Shown here: positions 1 to 6,506 of the stretch, piece by piece
Numbering within the stretch: the stretch's first letter is position 1
How the letters are laid out: every line of letters starts with the position of its first letter
Source: an uncultured Bacilli bacterium
GTDB lineage: Bacteria > Bacillota_I > Bacilli_A > RF39 > UBA660
DNA length: 12,320 nt
Assembly (NCBI GenBank): GCA_934086395.1
Contig: CAKOIE010000036.1
Coordinates: 1 to 12,320, forward strand
Direction: 5' to 3'
Position numbers and translations under genes: made by a program
The notes under the pieces: model-generated
Databases searched by the model: none
What the model saw: only the letters and a program-made list of their open reading frames with translations
What the model was told of the DNA's origin: nothing

Positions 1-30
1 GAAGTCTTTTGGCGTGGGATTCTTTTCCAT
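1..30 (-). CDS. possible start of a gene running off the left edge
   Basis: On the minus strand an ATG at position 30 opens a frame that stays open to the window edge and reads MEKNPTPKDF. The stretch is visibly richer in G and C than its surroundings, as coding DNA would be here. There is no clear ribosome-binding site in front of it, and ten codons are too few to name a family. It could be chance. Confidence 0.3.
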   Translation of the reverse strand, partial: MEKNPTPKDF

Positions 31-44
31 ATTAAATTTTTTTA

Positions 45-68
45 GAAAAACTATTGACTTTTAATAGT
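45..68 (-). terminator. weak hairpin with T-tract, minus strand
   Basis: Arms ACTATT (50-55) and AATAGT (63-68) with a 7-nt loop are followed on the minus strand by TTTTTC. It may end the transcript of the Big_14-type gene that stops at 217. The six-pair stem is AT-rich, so it is only a modest candidate. Confidence 0.35.
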
Positions 69-78
69 TAGCCTTTCA

Positions 79-118
79 ACAATTAAGTTATATCACACTA
101 AAAGTTACAATTAAGTTA
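79..118. repeat. 12-bp direct repeat around a possible minus-strand promoter
   Basis: ACAATTAAGTTA occurs at 79-90 and again at 107-118, a 28-bp period. Between and overlapping them on the minus strand lies TGATATAAC (87-95), an extended -10-like element. One repeat copy therefore sits on the -35 region and the other on the -10/start region. That arrangement would fit an operator pair for the gene entering from the left edge. No good -35 is visible. The rest of 119-216 is AT-rich with nothing recognisable. Confidence 0.35.
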
Positions 119-216
119 CATTTTGTTATTTTAATATTATTTTTCTTTTAGTTCATACCTTGTAAATAAATTTAAATTTACTATAATTCTATTTTAAATA
201 ATAAATATAATGAAAT

Positions 217-666
217 TTATAAATCAAATTCTACACTAAAATACTTATATTCTCCGTCATATATTCTTTTAATAATTCGGTATTTACCACTTGTTAAATT
301 ACCATATGTTTTAGACCAGTCAATATCCATTTCAAGTTCATTATTATCATCTACTAAATATCCCATTTCATCAAATAAAACATCACCACTTGGTTTTAAT
401 TCATACCAAATATGATCAATTCTTTTTTCTAATTTATAATATTTGAGATAAGTATATTTAACTTTATTATTATCTGTAATAATAATTGTTGCACCACTTT
501 TAGTTAACGTATTTTCTTTTATGTTCATAGTAACATTTTTTAGAGTATATTCGTTATTATCTTTTATTAAAGTAACTTTGGCATTATTTAATGAATTTAA
601 ATAATAAATTAAACCTCCAAATATTAATACAATTAAAATTATTTTAATTAAAAGTTCTTTTTTCAT
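217..666 (-). CDS. membrane-anchored protein with Big_14-type Ig-like domain
   Basis: The 149-residue product starts with a short basic end and one hydrophobic helix (about residues 5-24), a membrane anchor or uncleaved signal. The rest is outside the membrane. Its order of motifs matches the Ig-like domain common in Firmicutes (Big_14): a strand block, then YKLEKRIDHIWYEL, an acidic turn, DIDWSKTYGNLTSGKYRI, and a final strand ending YFSVEFDL. The WxxxYGxLxxGxYRIxK motif is the most telling part. No catalytic residues are apparent; a binding or structural role at the cell surface is inferred. AGAAGGAGAT lies a proper distance before the ATG, so the start is secure. The gene is divergent from the 293-residue plus-strand gene. 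Confidence 0.8.
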   Translation of the reverse strand: MKKELLIKIILIVLIFGGLIYYLNSLNNAKVTLIKDNNEYTLKNVTMNIKENTLTKSGATIIITDNNKVKYTYLKYYKLEKRIDHIWYELKPSGDVLFDEMGYLVDDNNELEMDIDWSKTYGNLTSGKYRIIKRIYDGEYKYFSVEFDL

Positions 667-710
667 AAAAGTATCTCCTTCTATCTATAGTTTAGCATAC
701 AAACTAAATA

Positions 711-739
711 TTGTCTTTAATATTTGCATATGCTATAAT
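711..739 (+). promoter_or_regulatory. sigma-A type promoter of the plus-strand gene
   Basis: TTGTCT (711-716), a 17-bp spacer, and TATAAT (734-739) preceded by TGC form an extended -10 promoter. The ATG of the plus-strand gene is 28 bp beyond it, with AAAGGAAG as ribosome site at about 754-761. Confidence 0.75.
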
Positions 740-767
740 AACTCTAATTGTTGAAAGGAAGATTTAA

Positions 768-1649
768 ATGAGTATACTAGATAAAATGAGCGAGTATAAA
801 AGAAGATTATATTTAAGATATATTACCGGTAATATCGGTTTTGTGAGAGAAACTAATGATGCAATTATATGTTATGTAAAAGAAGATAAAATAGATAATG
901 GAATATTAATGGATTTATCTAAACGTTCTAAAGAAGTAAATTTAGATAAAAAAATTTATTATGTATTTGATAAAATAGTTACATATAAAAGATTAAATAT
1001 TTTATCACAAGATAATTCTGAAATTATAATTAAAGATTGTGATTTTAAAACTGGATTACAAATAGGTTGTGCTGGCAAATGTATAATTGATAATTCATTC
1101 TTTAAATTATCTGGATTTGGATATAACAGACATAATATTATTGCTAATGAATTAGAACTTAAAAATTTAAAAGAAAATATGATAGATTTTAATGGTGATT
1201 ATGAATTAGGAATATGTGTAAAAGAAAAGTTAACACTTAAAAATAGTAATTTATCAACGAATAGTAGATCAATTTTATTAATTTCAGATAATATTTTAAA
1301 TATTGATAATTCAAGTATTAATAGTTCATTAATTACTATTAATGCCCCTAAAATTTGTACTAAAGGAAAGGCTGAAATTAATTCAGATAGTATTAAAATG
1401 TATACTGAAGATTTTGATAGCATAAATATTATAACTTCTTATCTTGAAATTAATGGTGAACGTATTGTTACTAGTGATAAAAATATTACACTTAGAAAAA
1501 TAGTTAATGATATTGAAAAAAAACGATTAGAGTTAATTGATTGTTTAAAGAAAGTAAAAACTAAAGTTAATGAAGAAAATCAAAATAAATTAAATGATTA
1601 TCAAAAAGAACTAGAAAATAAACCGGTTAAAACTTTATTAAAAAAATAA
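768..1649 (+). CDS. uncharacterised beta-solenoid-like protein with C-terminal coiled coil
   Basis: This is the only convincing plus-strand gene of the window. I do not recognise a family. The 293-residue product has no signal peptide or membrane helix. Residues about 80-230 are a series of short hydrophobic strands separated by Asn/Asp/Ser turns (for example SEIIIKDCDF, GKCIIDNSFF, ELELKNLKEN, KLTLKNSNLS, NILNIDNSSI, KAEINSDSIK), the pattern of a right-handed beta-helix. The last 50 residues, from about 243, are charged and helical and look like a coiled coil rich in Lys and Glu. A cytoplasmic scaffold or polymer-forming role is possible but not shown. It has its own promoter and ribosome site and ends at a strong terminator, so it is a single-gene transcription unit. 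Confidence 0.75.
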   Translation: MSILDKMSEYKRRLYLRYITGNIGFVRETNDAIICYVKEDKIDNGILMDLSKRSKEVNLDKKIYYVFDKIVTYKRLNILSQDNSEIIIKDCDFKTGLQIGCAGKCIIDNSFFKLSGFGYNRHNIIANELELKNLKENMIDFNGDYELGICVKEKLTLKNSNLSTNSRSILLISDNILNIDNSSINSSLITINAPKICTKGKAEINSDSIKMYTEDFDSINIITSYLEINGERIVTSDKNITLRKIVNDIEKKRLELIDCLKKVKTKVNEENQNKLNDYQKELENKPVKTLLKK

Positions 1650-1690
1650 AAGAAGGATTTCTATAAATAATTAGATTCCTTCTTTTTATT
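1646..1690. terminator. bidirectional Rho-independent terminator
   Basis: AAAAGAAGGA (1648-1657) pairs with TCCTTCTTTT (1677-1686). On the plus strand it is followed by more T residues, and on the minus strand by TTTTATTTTTTT. It separates the convergent plus-strand gene ending at 1649 and the minus-strand gene ending at 1759. Confidence 0.85.
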
Positions 1691-1758
1691 TTATACAATA
1701 AAATTTAGTACCTTTTGGTTTTATTTGTAATATAGGGAATTATGTGCAATCATATGAA

Positions 1759-2154
1759 TCATAAAATTATTTCCTTTTCAATATTATTTTTTACTTCTTC
1801 ATACTCAATATTTTTACAAATAATATAAAAGTAAGGTTCTTTTTCATCATCAGCAAAACAAAAATATTCTTCATTATTATCTTTTACTATTTTAAAATAT
1901 ATTTCATCAATTGAATAATCATTATTTTTAAAATTAAATTCTTTTATATCACTAAATTTTAGTTTTAATTTATAATTACTTTTTTCATAAAAGCCATTTT
2001 CTTTTAAAATAGGTTCTCCTCGCCAATAAATATCTATTAAAATAGTTAATACATTATCTTTAAATTCTATATCTTTAGAATCAATAATACTATCATGAAA
2101 ATCATGGTAATATTCTAAAACTGATTCAATATTATCCTTAGTTATTTTTATCAT
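1759..2154 (-). CDS. small acidic protein of unknown function
   Basis: I do not recognise this product firmly. From the ATG at 2154 it has 131 residues. A start at 2175 would add seven, but that ATG has no ribosome site; the one at 2154 is preceded by AGAAAAGA. The gene overlaps the end of the DUF1003 gene by 17 bp, so it is probably translationally coupled to it. The sequence is soluble, acidic, with predicted beta strands and an early YHDFHDSII motif. Such HDS motifs occur in several small uncharacterised families, some annotated as immunity proteins, but the likeness is too slight to assign one. A shared role with the DUF1003 partner is only inferred from the overlap. Confidence 0.65.
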   Translation of the reverse strand: MIKITKDNIESVLEYYHDFHDSIIDSKDIEFKDNVLTILIDIYWRGEPILKENGFYEKSNYKLKLKFSDIKEFNFKNNDYSIDEIYFKIVKDNNEEYFCFADDEKEPYFYIICKNIEYEEVKNNIEKEIIL

Positions 2155-2665
2155 TTTGTTTATCTTTTCTTTCATCTAACAATTTTAATATTTTATTTTG
2201 ATTAGTAGTTAATCTACTTATTTCTCTATGTAATTCTTCTAAAATAAGTTCACTTTTTAAATCTGTTTTATAATCGTTAGAACTTCTTAATCGATCTTTT
2301 TTAGCTTCTCTATTTTGACTCATCATAATTATTGGAGCTTGTAATGCAGCTATACATGATAATAACAAATTAAGTAATATAAATGGATATGGATCAGCAT
2401 TTTCTAATACATAAATATTTAATATTATCCATAATATTAAAAAAGCAACCATACCAATTATAAAATTCCAACTGCCTGCAACCTCAGTTATCTTATCTGC
2501 TACCTTATCTCCAAAAGTACGATTTATATCGCTTTGTTTATCAGTATCTACCGCAATTGGTTCATCAATTAACATATTGATTAATTCTTCTTCATCATTA
2601 CTTTCAAGATTCTTTTTTAATAACATTTCAACTATTTCTTTTTTAGTTCTACTTCTTTCAGCCAT
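2138..2665 (-). CDS. DUF1003 family membrane protein
   Basis: The 175-residue product has the DUF1003 signature in order: FGDKVADKITEVAGSW at about 51-66, a first membrane helix (about 66-85), DPYPFILLNLLLSCIAALQAP spanning the second helix (91-111), then MMSQNREAKKDR and a DYKTDLKSE stretch leading into a charged coiled tail. The N-terminal 45 residues are cytoplasmic and charged. The family is widespread, has two transmembrane helices and no established function. AGGTGG lies just before the ATG, and a very good promoter is at 2684-2712. It probably forms a two-gene unit with the overlapping small protein downstream. Confidence 0.93.
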   Translation of the reverse strand: MAERSRTKKEIVEMLLKKNLESNDEEELINMLIDEPIAVDTDKQSDINRTFGDKVADKITEVAGSWNFIIGMVAFLILWIILNIYVLENADPYPFILLNLLLSCIAALQAPIIMMSQNREAKKDRLRSSNDYKTDLKSELILEELHREISRLTTNQNKILKLLDERKDKQNDKNN

Positions 2666-2683
2666 TTTCTACCACCTATTAAA

Positions 2684-2712
2684 ATAATAACATTTATAAA
2701 ATATAATGTAAA
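2684..2712 (-). promoter_or_regulatory. promoter of the DUF1003 gene
   Basis: On the minus strand TTTACA (2707-2712), a 17-bp spacer and TATTAT (2684-2689) preceded by TGT make an extended -10 promoter. It starts immediately after the stop of the DUF1848 remnant, so the DUF1003 unit is transcribed independently. Confidence 0.7.
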
Positions 2713-3267
2713 TTATTTAGTTCTTTCTTTGATAATATCATCATCATAAAGTTCACCAATAAGTAATGAAGATTTTAGATTATGTTTTTTTAATTATCAT
2801 TTACTAACTTCTCATCAAAATTAGCATAACAGTACTTACAAAAATGTTTACAAGAGTTATAAACTCCTTTATCAATCATTTGGACACAGTTACATTTTCG
2901 TTCTTTACGAGCAACCCAATTTTTATATTTTTTACTAATAAAATTAGGAACATATCTAACATATAAATTATCTTTTCCTATTTTACTTGATAACTTTTTG
3001 ATTGCTTCTATTATTTTATTTTTATCTATAACATTAGTTCAATATCATTTTTATATTAATTTATCTATTTCTTTTAAATGATTTAACATTGGCAATAGAT
3101 TCTTTGTTCAAAAAAAGAATTAAGTCAATATCTTTAAAATTTATTCTACTTATTAATTTAGGATTAAATGGATTTCTAACATCGACAAATCTAACTTTAT
3201 ATCTATACATAAACTATTCTGAATAAAAAGCAACTATATCAGTTTTTCCAATAACATTTAAAATCAT
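2713..3267 (-). pseudogene. decayed DUF1848 gene
   Basis: Read on the minus strand from ATG 3267, the translation follows DUF1848: TDIVAFYSE, a TAG where the family has Trp, FMYRYKVRFVDVRNPFNPKL, SRINFKDIDLILF. It then degenerates into stops. A second block (about 3030-2925) reads KLSSKIGKDNLYVRYVP, and a third carries the C-terminal cysteine motif (CNCVQMIDKGVYNSCKHFC then KYCYAN). A frame change in a seven-A run follows, then SSLLIGELYDDDIIKERTK and the end. The family is usually around 300 residues; only about 180 codons remain, so a middle part is deleted. The intact CxxxCxxC motif is radical-SAM-like. The start codon overlaps the stop of the upstream gene (ATGA), showing the two were once translated together. 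Confidence 0.88.
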
Positions 3268-3575
3268 TTTGTTTCCTTATTCATATAATCGGTATAATAA
3301 GCTATTTTTTTATTTAATTTATTAGCGTAATCAATCTCCAATTTAGTACTATCTCCAATATAATTATTAACATTAACTACCATTATTTCATCAGATAATT
3401 CAATCTTTTTAAAATGTTCTTCTTTTAATAGCTTTAATTGATTCTCAGTTCTTTCATTATTGCTTACTGGATATACTGGTGTTAAAACACAATTACCTTT
3501 TAAAGCAAGTTTTTCTGCTACATCCATAATTTCTTTTTGATATTTTAAACTTCCACATATTGTGATTATTTTCAT
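3264..3575 (-). CDS. nucleoside 2-deoxyribosyltransferase-fold protein
   Basis: From the second Met (3575) the product has 103 residues. The AGGAGA site lies directly against the first ATG (3581) but at normal distance from the second, so 3575 is preferred. The start MKIITICGSLKY, the strand VLTPVYPVS and the block LSDEIMVVNVNNYIGDSTKLEIDYA match short proteins of the nucleoside 2-deoxyribosyltransferase/DUF4406-like fold, in which a nucleotide or nucleoside binds at the GS loop and an acidic residue acts as nucleophile. The exact substrate is unknown. It has its own promoter (3606-3635) and ends with a TGA overlapping the start of the DUF1848 remnant, so its former operon partner is dead while it still looks intact. 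Confidence 0.78.
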   Translation of the reverse strand: MKIITICGSLKYQKEIMDVAEKLALKGNCVLTPVYPVSNNERTENQLKLLKEEHFKKIELSDEIMVVNVNNYIGDSTKLEIDYANKLNKKIAYYTDYMNKETK

Positions 3576-3605
3576 AGACATTCTCCTAATAAGTTTTATG
3601 TTTCA

Positions 3606-3635
3606 ATTATATAATGGCAAACAAATATTTTTCAA
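3606..3635 (-). promoter_or_regulatory. promoter of the deoxyribosyltransferase-like gene
   Basis: On the minus strand TTGAAA (3630-3635), an 18-bp spacer and TATAAT (3606-3611) lie about 30 bp before the start codon. Confidence 0.7.
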
Positions 3636-3640
3636 TATAT

Positions 3641-3670
3641 TTAAAAAATATTAAGATTTTTTCTTAATAT
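3641..3670 (-). terminator. terminator of the XRE regulator gene
   Basis: Nine-pair stem ATATTAAGA (3648-3656) / TCTTAATAT (3662-3670) with a 5-nt loop, followed on the minus strand by a run of T. The stem touches the TGA stop codon of the regulator gene. Confidence 0.75.
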
Positions 3671-4248
3671 CATTTATCCTCTACAACATCACACTTTCCA
3701 CCATGATCATTAAAATAATCTTCTATATGAGCAATTATTTTATTAACATCTTCATAACTTTCAATATTAGTGTGATTCATAATATAAGCGTCTCCGCCAC
3801 TATTTATTACCAGATAATTTTTATTGTACTCAGCTTCATAAACATATTCATCATTATTTAACTGACAACTAATTTTAGTCCTGCCTACTATATCATAATC
3901 TTTTCTAGGCATATCAATCATGAAAATTATAACAAATAAGAATATCAAAGTAATAAAAACAATAAGCATTATACCAAATACCTTTAATATTTTGATAGTA
4001 ATTCCTGCTAACTTTTCCGTATTACTAACCTTTTCAACTATAACACTATTAATATCGTTATCTACTAGTTCATCAATACTTATATTAAATATTTTAGATA
4101 TAATCTTTACTTGATTAATATCAGGAGTTGTATCACCTGTTTCCCACTTGGAAATCGTTTGTCTAGCAACACCAACTTTGTCAGCTAATTCTTCTTGCGA
4201 TAAATTATTCTTTTTTCTTAATTCAGCTATTTTTTTACCTAAATTCAT
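3670..4248 (-). CDS. XRE-family regulator with C-terminal membrane helix
   Basis: The 192-residue product begins with a classic XRE/Cro helix-turn-helix (residues about 5-62): IAELRKKNNLSQEELADKVGVARQTISKWETG and the LxxISKIFNISIDELV end. A linker leads to one strong membrane helix (about 84-112). A small domain of some 80 residues follows, with IVGRTKISCQLNNDEYVYEAEY and YLVINSGGDAYI strands, presumably outside the membrane. This layout suggests a membrane-tethered repressor that could sense an external or envelope signal; that role is inferred. AAGGAGAAG stands before the ATG and the stop is TGA. The sequence just upstream (4267-4527) is a decayed gene in the same direction, so it may once have been part of that operon. 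Confidence 0.88.
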   Translation of the reverse strand: MNLGKKIAELRKKNNLSQEELADKVGVARQTISKWETGDTTPDINQVKIISKIFNISIDELVDNDINSVIVEKVSNTEKLAGITIKILKVFGIMLIVFITLIFLFVIIFMIDMPRKDYDIVGRTKISCQLNNDEYVYEAEYNKNYLVINSGGDAYIMNHTNIESYEDVNKIIAHIEDYFNDHGGKCDVVEDK

Positions 4249-4266
4249 TTTTATCTTCTCCTTTTC

Positions 4267-4527
4267 TTAAATCAAAGATAACATCTTATTAATTAAAATA
4301 CTACCAATTATAAGTGGAATATACGCACTAATTATTAACATTTAAGATAATTTATCAATAATAACATATTTTTCTTTTAAACTTATCTTACTTACTTTAT
4401 ATCCATATAATTCCAATTCTTTCTTATATTTCAAAAAAGAATGATCTAATTTAAAATTTAAAATATTATTAATTTCATCAAATGTTAAAGTATATTTTTT
4501 TTATTACTCTCTATTATATAATTCCAT
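4267..4527 (-). pseudogene. unidentified broken gene with three in-frame stops
   Basis: One minus-strand frame can be read from an ATG at 4527 to TAA at 4267-4269, interrupted by TAA TAA (4501-4506) and a further TAA (4342-4344). The pieces are MELYNRE, a 53-codon charged stretch (KKYTLTFDEINNILNFKLDH and onwards to YVIIDKLS) and a 24-residue hydrophobic stretch beginning MLIISAYIPLIIGSILI. The protein-like composition and the common frame suggest a decayed gene ending in a membrane helix. I do not recognise the family. The last piece could alternatively be a tiny separate membrane peptide. It has no ribosome site. Confidence 0.45.
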
Positions 4528-4539
4528 TACTTATCATAT

Positions 4540-5760
4540 TTAATCCGTTAAATTCTCATCTTCTAGATAATTATTTACTACATATTCTAATAAGTAATCA
4601 TAATCATCATTAGAATACACTATATCATTAATATTATCTTTTGTTAAATCTAATCTAACATCCAATTTTAAAGTAGCATCTCTATTATAATCAGAATCAA
4701 TAAAAATATTATCATTTTCATCTAATGCTTTATAAGTAGGATACACTATTGAAGATTTACCACCACTTAACAATATTAATCCACCTATACTTTGTGAAGA
4801 ATTATTAGAATTAGTAAAACCAATAACTTTTGTATTCTCATTCTTTTTTAATAAATAAGTTAAAATATCACCAGAACTTATTGTGTTAGAATTAACTAAA
4901 ACAATTAATTTTAAATCACTATATTTGCCATTTCCTTTTAAATAAGATTTATTATATAAATTACTATTATATTTTGCTTCTTTAAGTACTAGATAACTAT
5001 CTTTTGTAAACATAGATGCTATTGCCTCTGCCTCAACTAAATATCCACCATTATTATTTCTTAAATCTATAATTAATGTTGATACACCTTGATTAACCAA
5101 GTTACCTATTTTTTTATCTAAAATTTCATCCATATAATAAGAAGCGTCATCAATTCCGTAACCAATTAATGCCTTAAATATATCAGTATTTTCGTGATTA
5201 ATAACAATATAACCAGTATTTTTATTTATAACCTTAGTATCAAAATTATTTAGTTTTTCATCATAATACATAATTTTATTCCATAATTTTTCCGGTTTAT
5301 TATTTTCATCGCTAATAGAACTTACTTCAATATTCTTTTCCTTACCATCTTTATTAATAAAAGTTACATTAACTTTCTCATTACCAGTAGCAAATAAATA
5401 AAAAGATTTAAATAGTAATTCATCTTCTAAGACTGGATAATTATTTTTTGGAATAACAATATCTCTCATAACCTCTTCAACATTTAAATTATTTTTTTTA
5501 GTAACAATCATTCCATCTCTTAAACCCTTTTTATATGCTTCACTATCTTTATCAACTAAAATAGCAGAAACTTTTCCATTACTTAATAAAATAGTTCCAA
5601 ATCCATAATCTTTATTATAATATTGTTTATAAAAATTATTTTTTATTTGTTCATCAAATATATTAAAAATAAAATGACCATCTTTAAAATTAGAAGAAAA
5701 TTCATACATTGTTTTCATATACAACTTTTCATCATTATTTTCTTCAGCCTGTTTAATCAA
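4540..5760 (-). CDS. S41 family (C-terminal processing type) protease, catalytic part
   Basis: The 406-codon frame encodes most of an S41 peptidase. Counting from 5760: a helical region ending in the family motif FKDGHF (25-30), a PDZ-like domain (about 52-105: GFGTILLSNGKVSAILVDKD, GLRDGMIV), the core motif LIIDLRNNNGG (229-239), and VNSNTISSGDIL (289-300), which holds the expected catalytic Ser at 295 or 296. Such enzymes cut extracytoplasmic proteins. The apparent start is a TTG with no ribosome site, and there is no signal peptide. The frame continues upstream, past a single TAA at 5770-5772, into the membrane segment at 5770-6240, which supplies the missing N-terminus. As it stands this part is probably not translated, or only by read-through or reinitiation. 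Confidence 0.85.
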   Translation of the reverse strand: MIKQAEENNDEKLYMKTMYEFSSNFKDGHFIFNIFDEQIKNNFYKQYYNKDYGFGTILLSNGKVSAILVDKDSEAYKKGLRDGMIVTKKNNLNVEEVMRDIVIPKNNYPVLEDELLFKSFYLFATGNEKVNVTFINKDGKEKNIEVSSISDENNKPEKLWNKIMYYDEKLNNFDTKVINKNTGYIVINHENTDIFKALIGYGIDDASYYMDEILDKKIGNLVNQGVSTLIIDLRNNNGGYLVEAEAIASMFTKDSYLVLKEAKYNSNLYNKSYLKGNGKYSDLKLIVLVNSNTISSGDILTYLLKKNENTKVIGFTNSNNSSQSIGGLILLSGGKSSIVYPTYKALDENDNIFIDSDYNRDATLKLDVRLDLTKDNINDIVYSNDDYDYLLEYVVNNYLEDENLTD

Positions 5761-5769
5761 ACTGTAATA

Positions 5770-6240
5770 TTAATCATACAAATAATTATAATCTATCTTT
5801 TTTTGTTCATTTAATACGTATTCTTTCTTTAATATTTCTATAGTCTTATTAAAACTATTCGTATACCTATATCTTGTTAATACATGTAAATTATCCATTT
5901 GTAAAGTAACATAATAAGTTAAAACATATCCAAATATTCCAAAAAACATTAAAATATAAAACAATACCCTATATGCTTTTCTAAATTTCTTAATTAACTG
6001 CCATATAATAATAAATATTGGATAGATATATATAAATAAAAATATATTAAACTGAAAATCACCAGGAACATAATAATAAATATAATGAATAATAGCAATA
6101 ATCATTGAACTTAAGCATAACACTCTGCTAACCTTATTATTAAGTTTATTTTTAAAAATATATAAAACTATAACAATAATTAAATAGACAAAGAGTAATA
6201 CTAAATTAATATTAAACAAATGATTTATTAACCTATACAT
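5770..6240 (-). CDS. membrane N-terminal part of the split S41 protease
   Basis: The 156-residue frame has four membrane helices (about 10-29, 40-57, 64-83, 90-110). It then has a soluble stretch, NKTIEILKKEYVLNEQKKIDYNYLYD, which is typical of the region just before the DGH motif in S41 proteins. The TAA follows the last Asp. Skipping it, the same frame reads on as YYSLIKQAEENND, exactly as the family would. The whole gene would be 566 codons (6240-4540). GTGAGGAAAAT precedes the ATG, so this part should be translated, giving a truncated four-helix membrane protein. A terminator (6268-6290) and a candidate structured leader stand upstream. Confidence 0.75.
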   Translation of the reverse strand: MYRLINHLFNINLVLLFVYLIIVIVLYIFKNKLNNKVSRVLCLSSMIIAIIHYIYYYVPGDFQFNIFLFIYIYPIFIIIWQLIKKFRKAYRVLFYILMFFGIFGYVLTYYVTLQMDNLHVLTRYRYTNSFNKTIEILKKEYVLNEQKKIDYNYLYD

Positions 6241-6267
6241 ATTTTCCTCACTTTCAATATATTTATA

Positions 6268-6290
6268 GAAAAAAAGAACTTACAAAGTTC
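6268..6290 (-). terminator. Rho-independent terminator before the S41 gene
   Basis: GAACTT (6285-6290 on the opposite strand) and AAGTTC (6276-6281) form a six-pair stem with a TGT loop, followed on the minus strand by seven T. It lies only about 18 bp before the ribosome site of the S41 gene, the position expected of an attenuator or of the end of a small RNA. Confidence 0.75.
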
Positions 6291-6374
6291 AAAATATTAA
6301 AATAATGGTGCCCTAAGGGAAGAAGTAGAACAACTTCTAAGACAAAAGATATAGTTAGTAATATCTATTAACTA
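6268..6374 (-). ncRNA. candidate structured RNA 2 (or S41 leader)
   Basis: A minus-strand transcript of about 107 nt would begin near 6374 from the promoter at 6380-6408 and stop at the terminator 6268-6290. It has no sensible reading frame. It can fold into TAGTTA/TAACTA (6352-6357 with 6369-6374) or alternatively AGATAT/ATATCT (6347-6352 with 6361-6366). It also has AGAAGT/ACTTCT (6321-6326 with 6333-6338) and a CCC/GGG hairpin (6311-6319). It could be a second small RNA of the AbiF locus, or an attenuating 5' leader of the S41 gene. I match it to no known family. Confidence 0.5.
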
Positions 6375-6379
6375 ATATA

Positions 6380-6408
6380 AGTATATCATTTATATAAAAT
6401 AAAAGCAA
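6380..6408 (-). promoter_or_regulatory. promoter of RNA 2
   Basis: On the minus strand TTGCTT (6403-6408), a 17-bp spacer and TATACT (6380-6385) preceded by TGA form an extended -10 promoter. The -35 box lies inside the terminator stem of RNA 1, so the two RNA units are tightly packed. Confidence 0.55.
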
Positions 6409-6429
6409 GTTAGACGCATCCAACTTGCT
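6397..6429 (-). terminator. strong terminator of RNA 1
   Basis: AGCAAGTT (6422-6429) pairs with AACTTGCT (6404-6411), extended by GGA/TCU pairs around a UGCG tetraloop, then TTTTATTTTAT. It may also end read-through transcription from AbiF. Confidence 0.85.
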
Positions 6430-6463
6430 CAGGTGTAGTCCGAAGACATTCACCGCCATTCAC
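6397..6463 (-). ncRNA. compact structured RNA downstream of AbiF, candidate RNA antitoxin
   Basis: A minus-strand RNA of about 67 nt is framed by a promoter (6470-6498) and a terminator. It starts just after the AbiF stop codon. It has a GUC-UUCG-GAC hairpin (6438-6447) enclosed by GGUG/CACC (6451-6454 with 6432-6435), and then an 11-pair terminator stem capped by UGCG. The C(UUCG)G loop is only formed on the minus strand, which fixes the sense strand. Near the 5' end GTGAATG is repeated at 6457-6463 and 6447-6453. AbiF/Abi_2 genes are known to be accompanied by conserved structured RNAs, some acting as antitoxins. Position and structure fit that, but I cannot align it to the family model from memory. 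Confidence 0.65.
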
Positions 6464-6469
6464 ATTTAT

Positions 6470-6498
6470 AATATACCATAATTAGTAAAATTATGCAA
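6470..6498 (-). promoter_or_regulatory. promoter of RNA 1
   Basis: On the minus strand TTGCAT (6493-6498), a 17-bp spacer and TATATT (6470-6475) preceded by TGG form an extended -10 promoter. It begins 9 bp after the AbiF stop codon, so the RNA can be made apart from the toxin mRNA. Confidence 0.55.
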
Positions 6499-6506
6499 TA
6501 TATATG

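Noticed and set aside
1199..1423. minus-strand reading frame of 74 codons inside the beta-solenoid gene
   Set aside because: It is the complement of a real plus-strand gene, with no ribosome site; its hydrophobicity comes from AT-rich composition.
3264..4248. Mycoplasma-type code with TGA as Trp
   Set aside because: The XRE, deoxyribosyltransferase-like and infB genes end at TGA in the expected place and Trp is written TGG.
5623..5814. plus-strand hydrophobic reading frame opposite the S41 gene
   Set aside because: It overlaps the S41 sequence on the other strand and has no start signals. The plus-strand frames at 3920-4114 and 9762-9989 are shadows in the same way.
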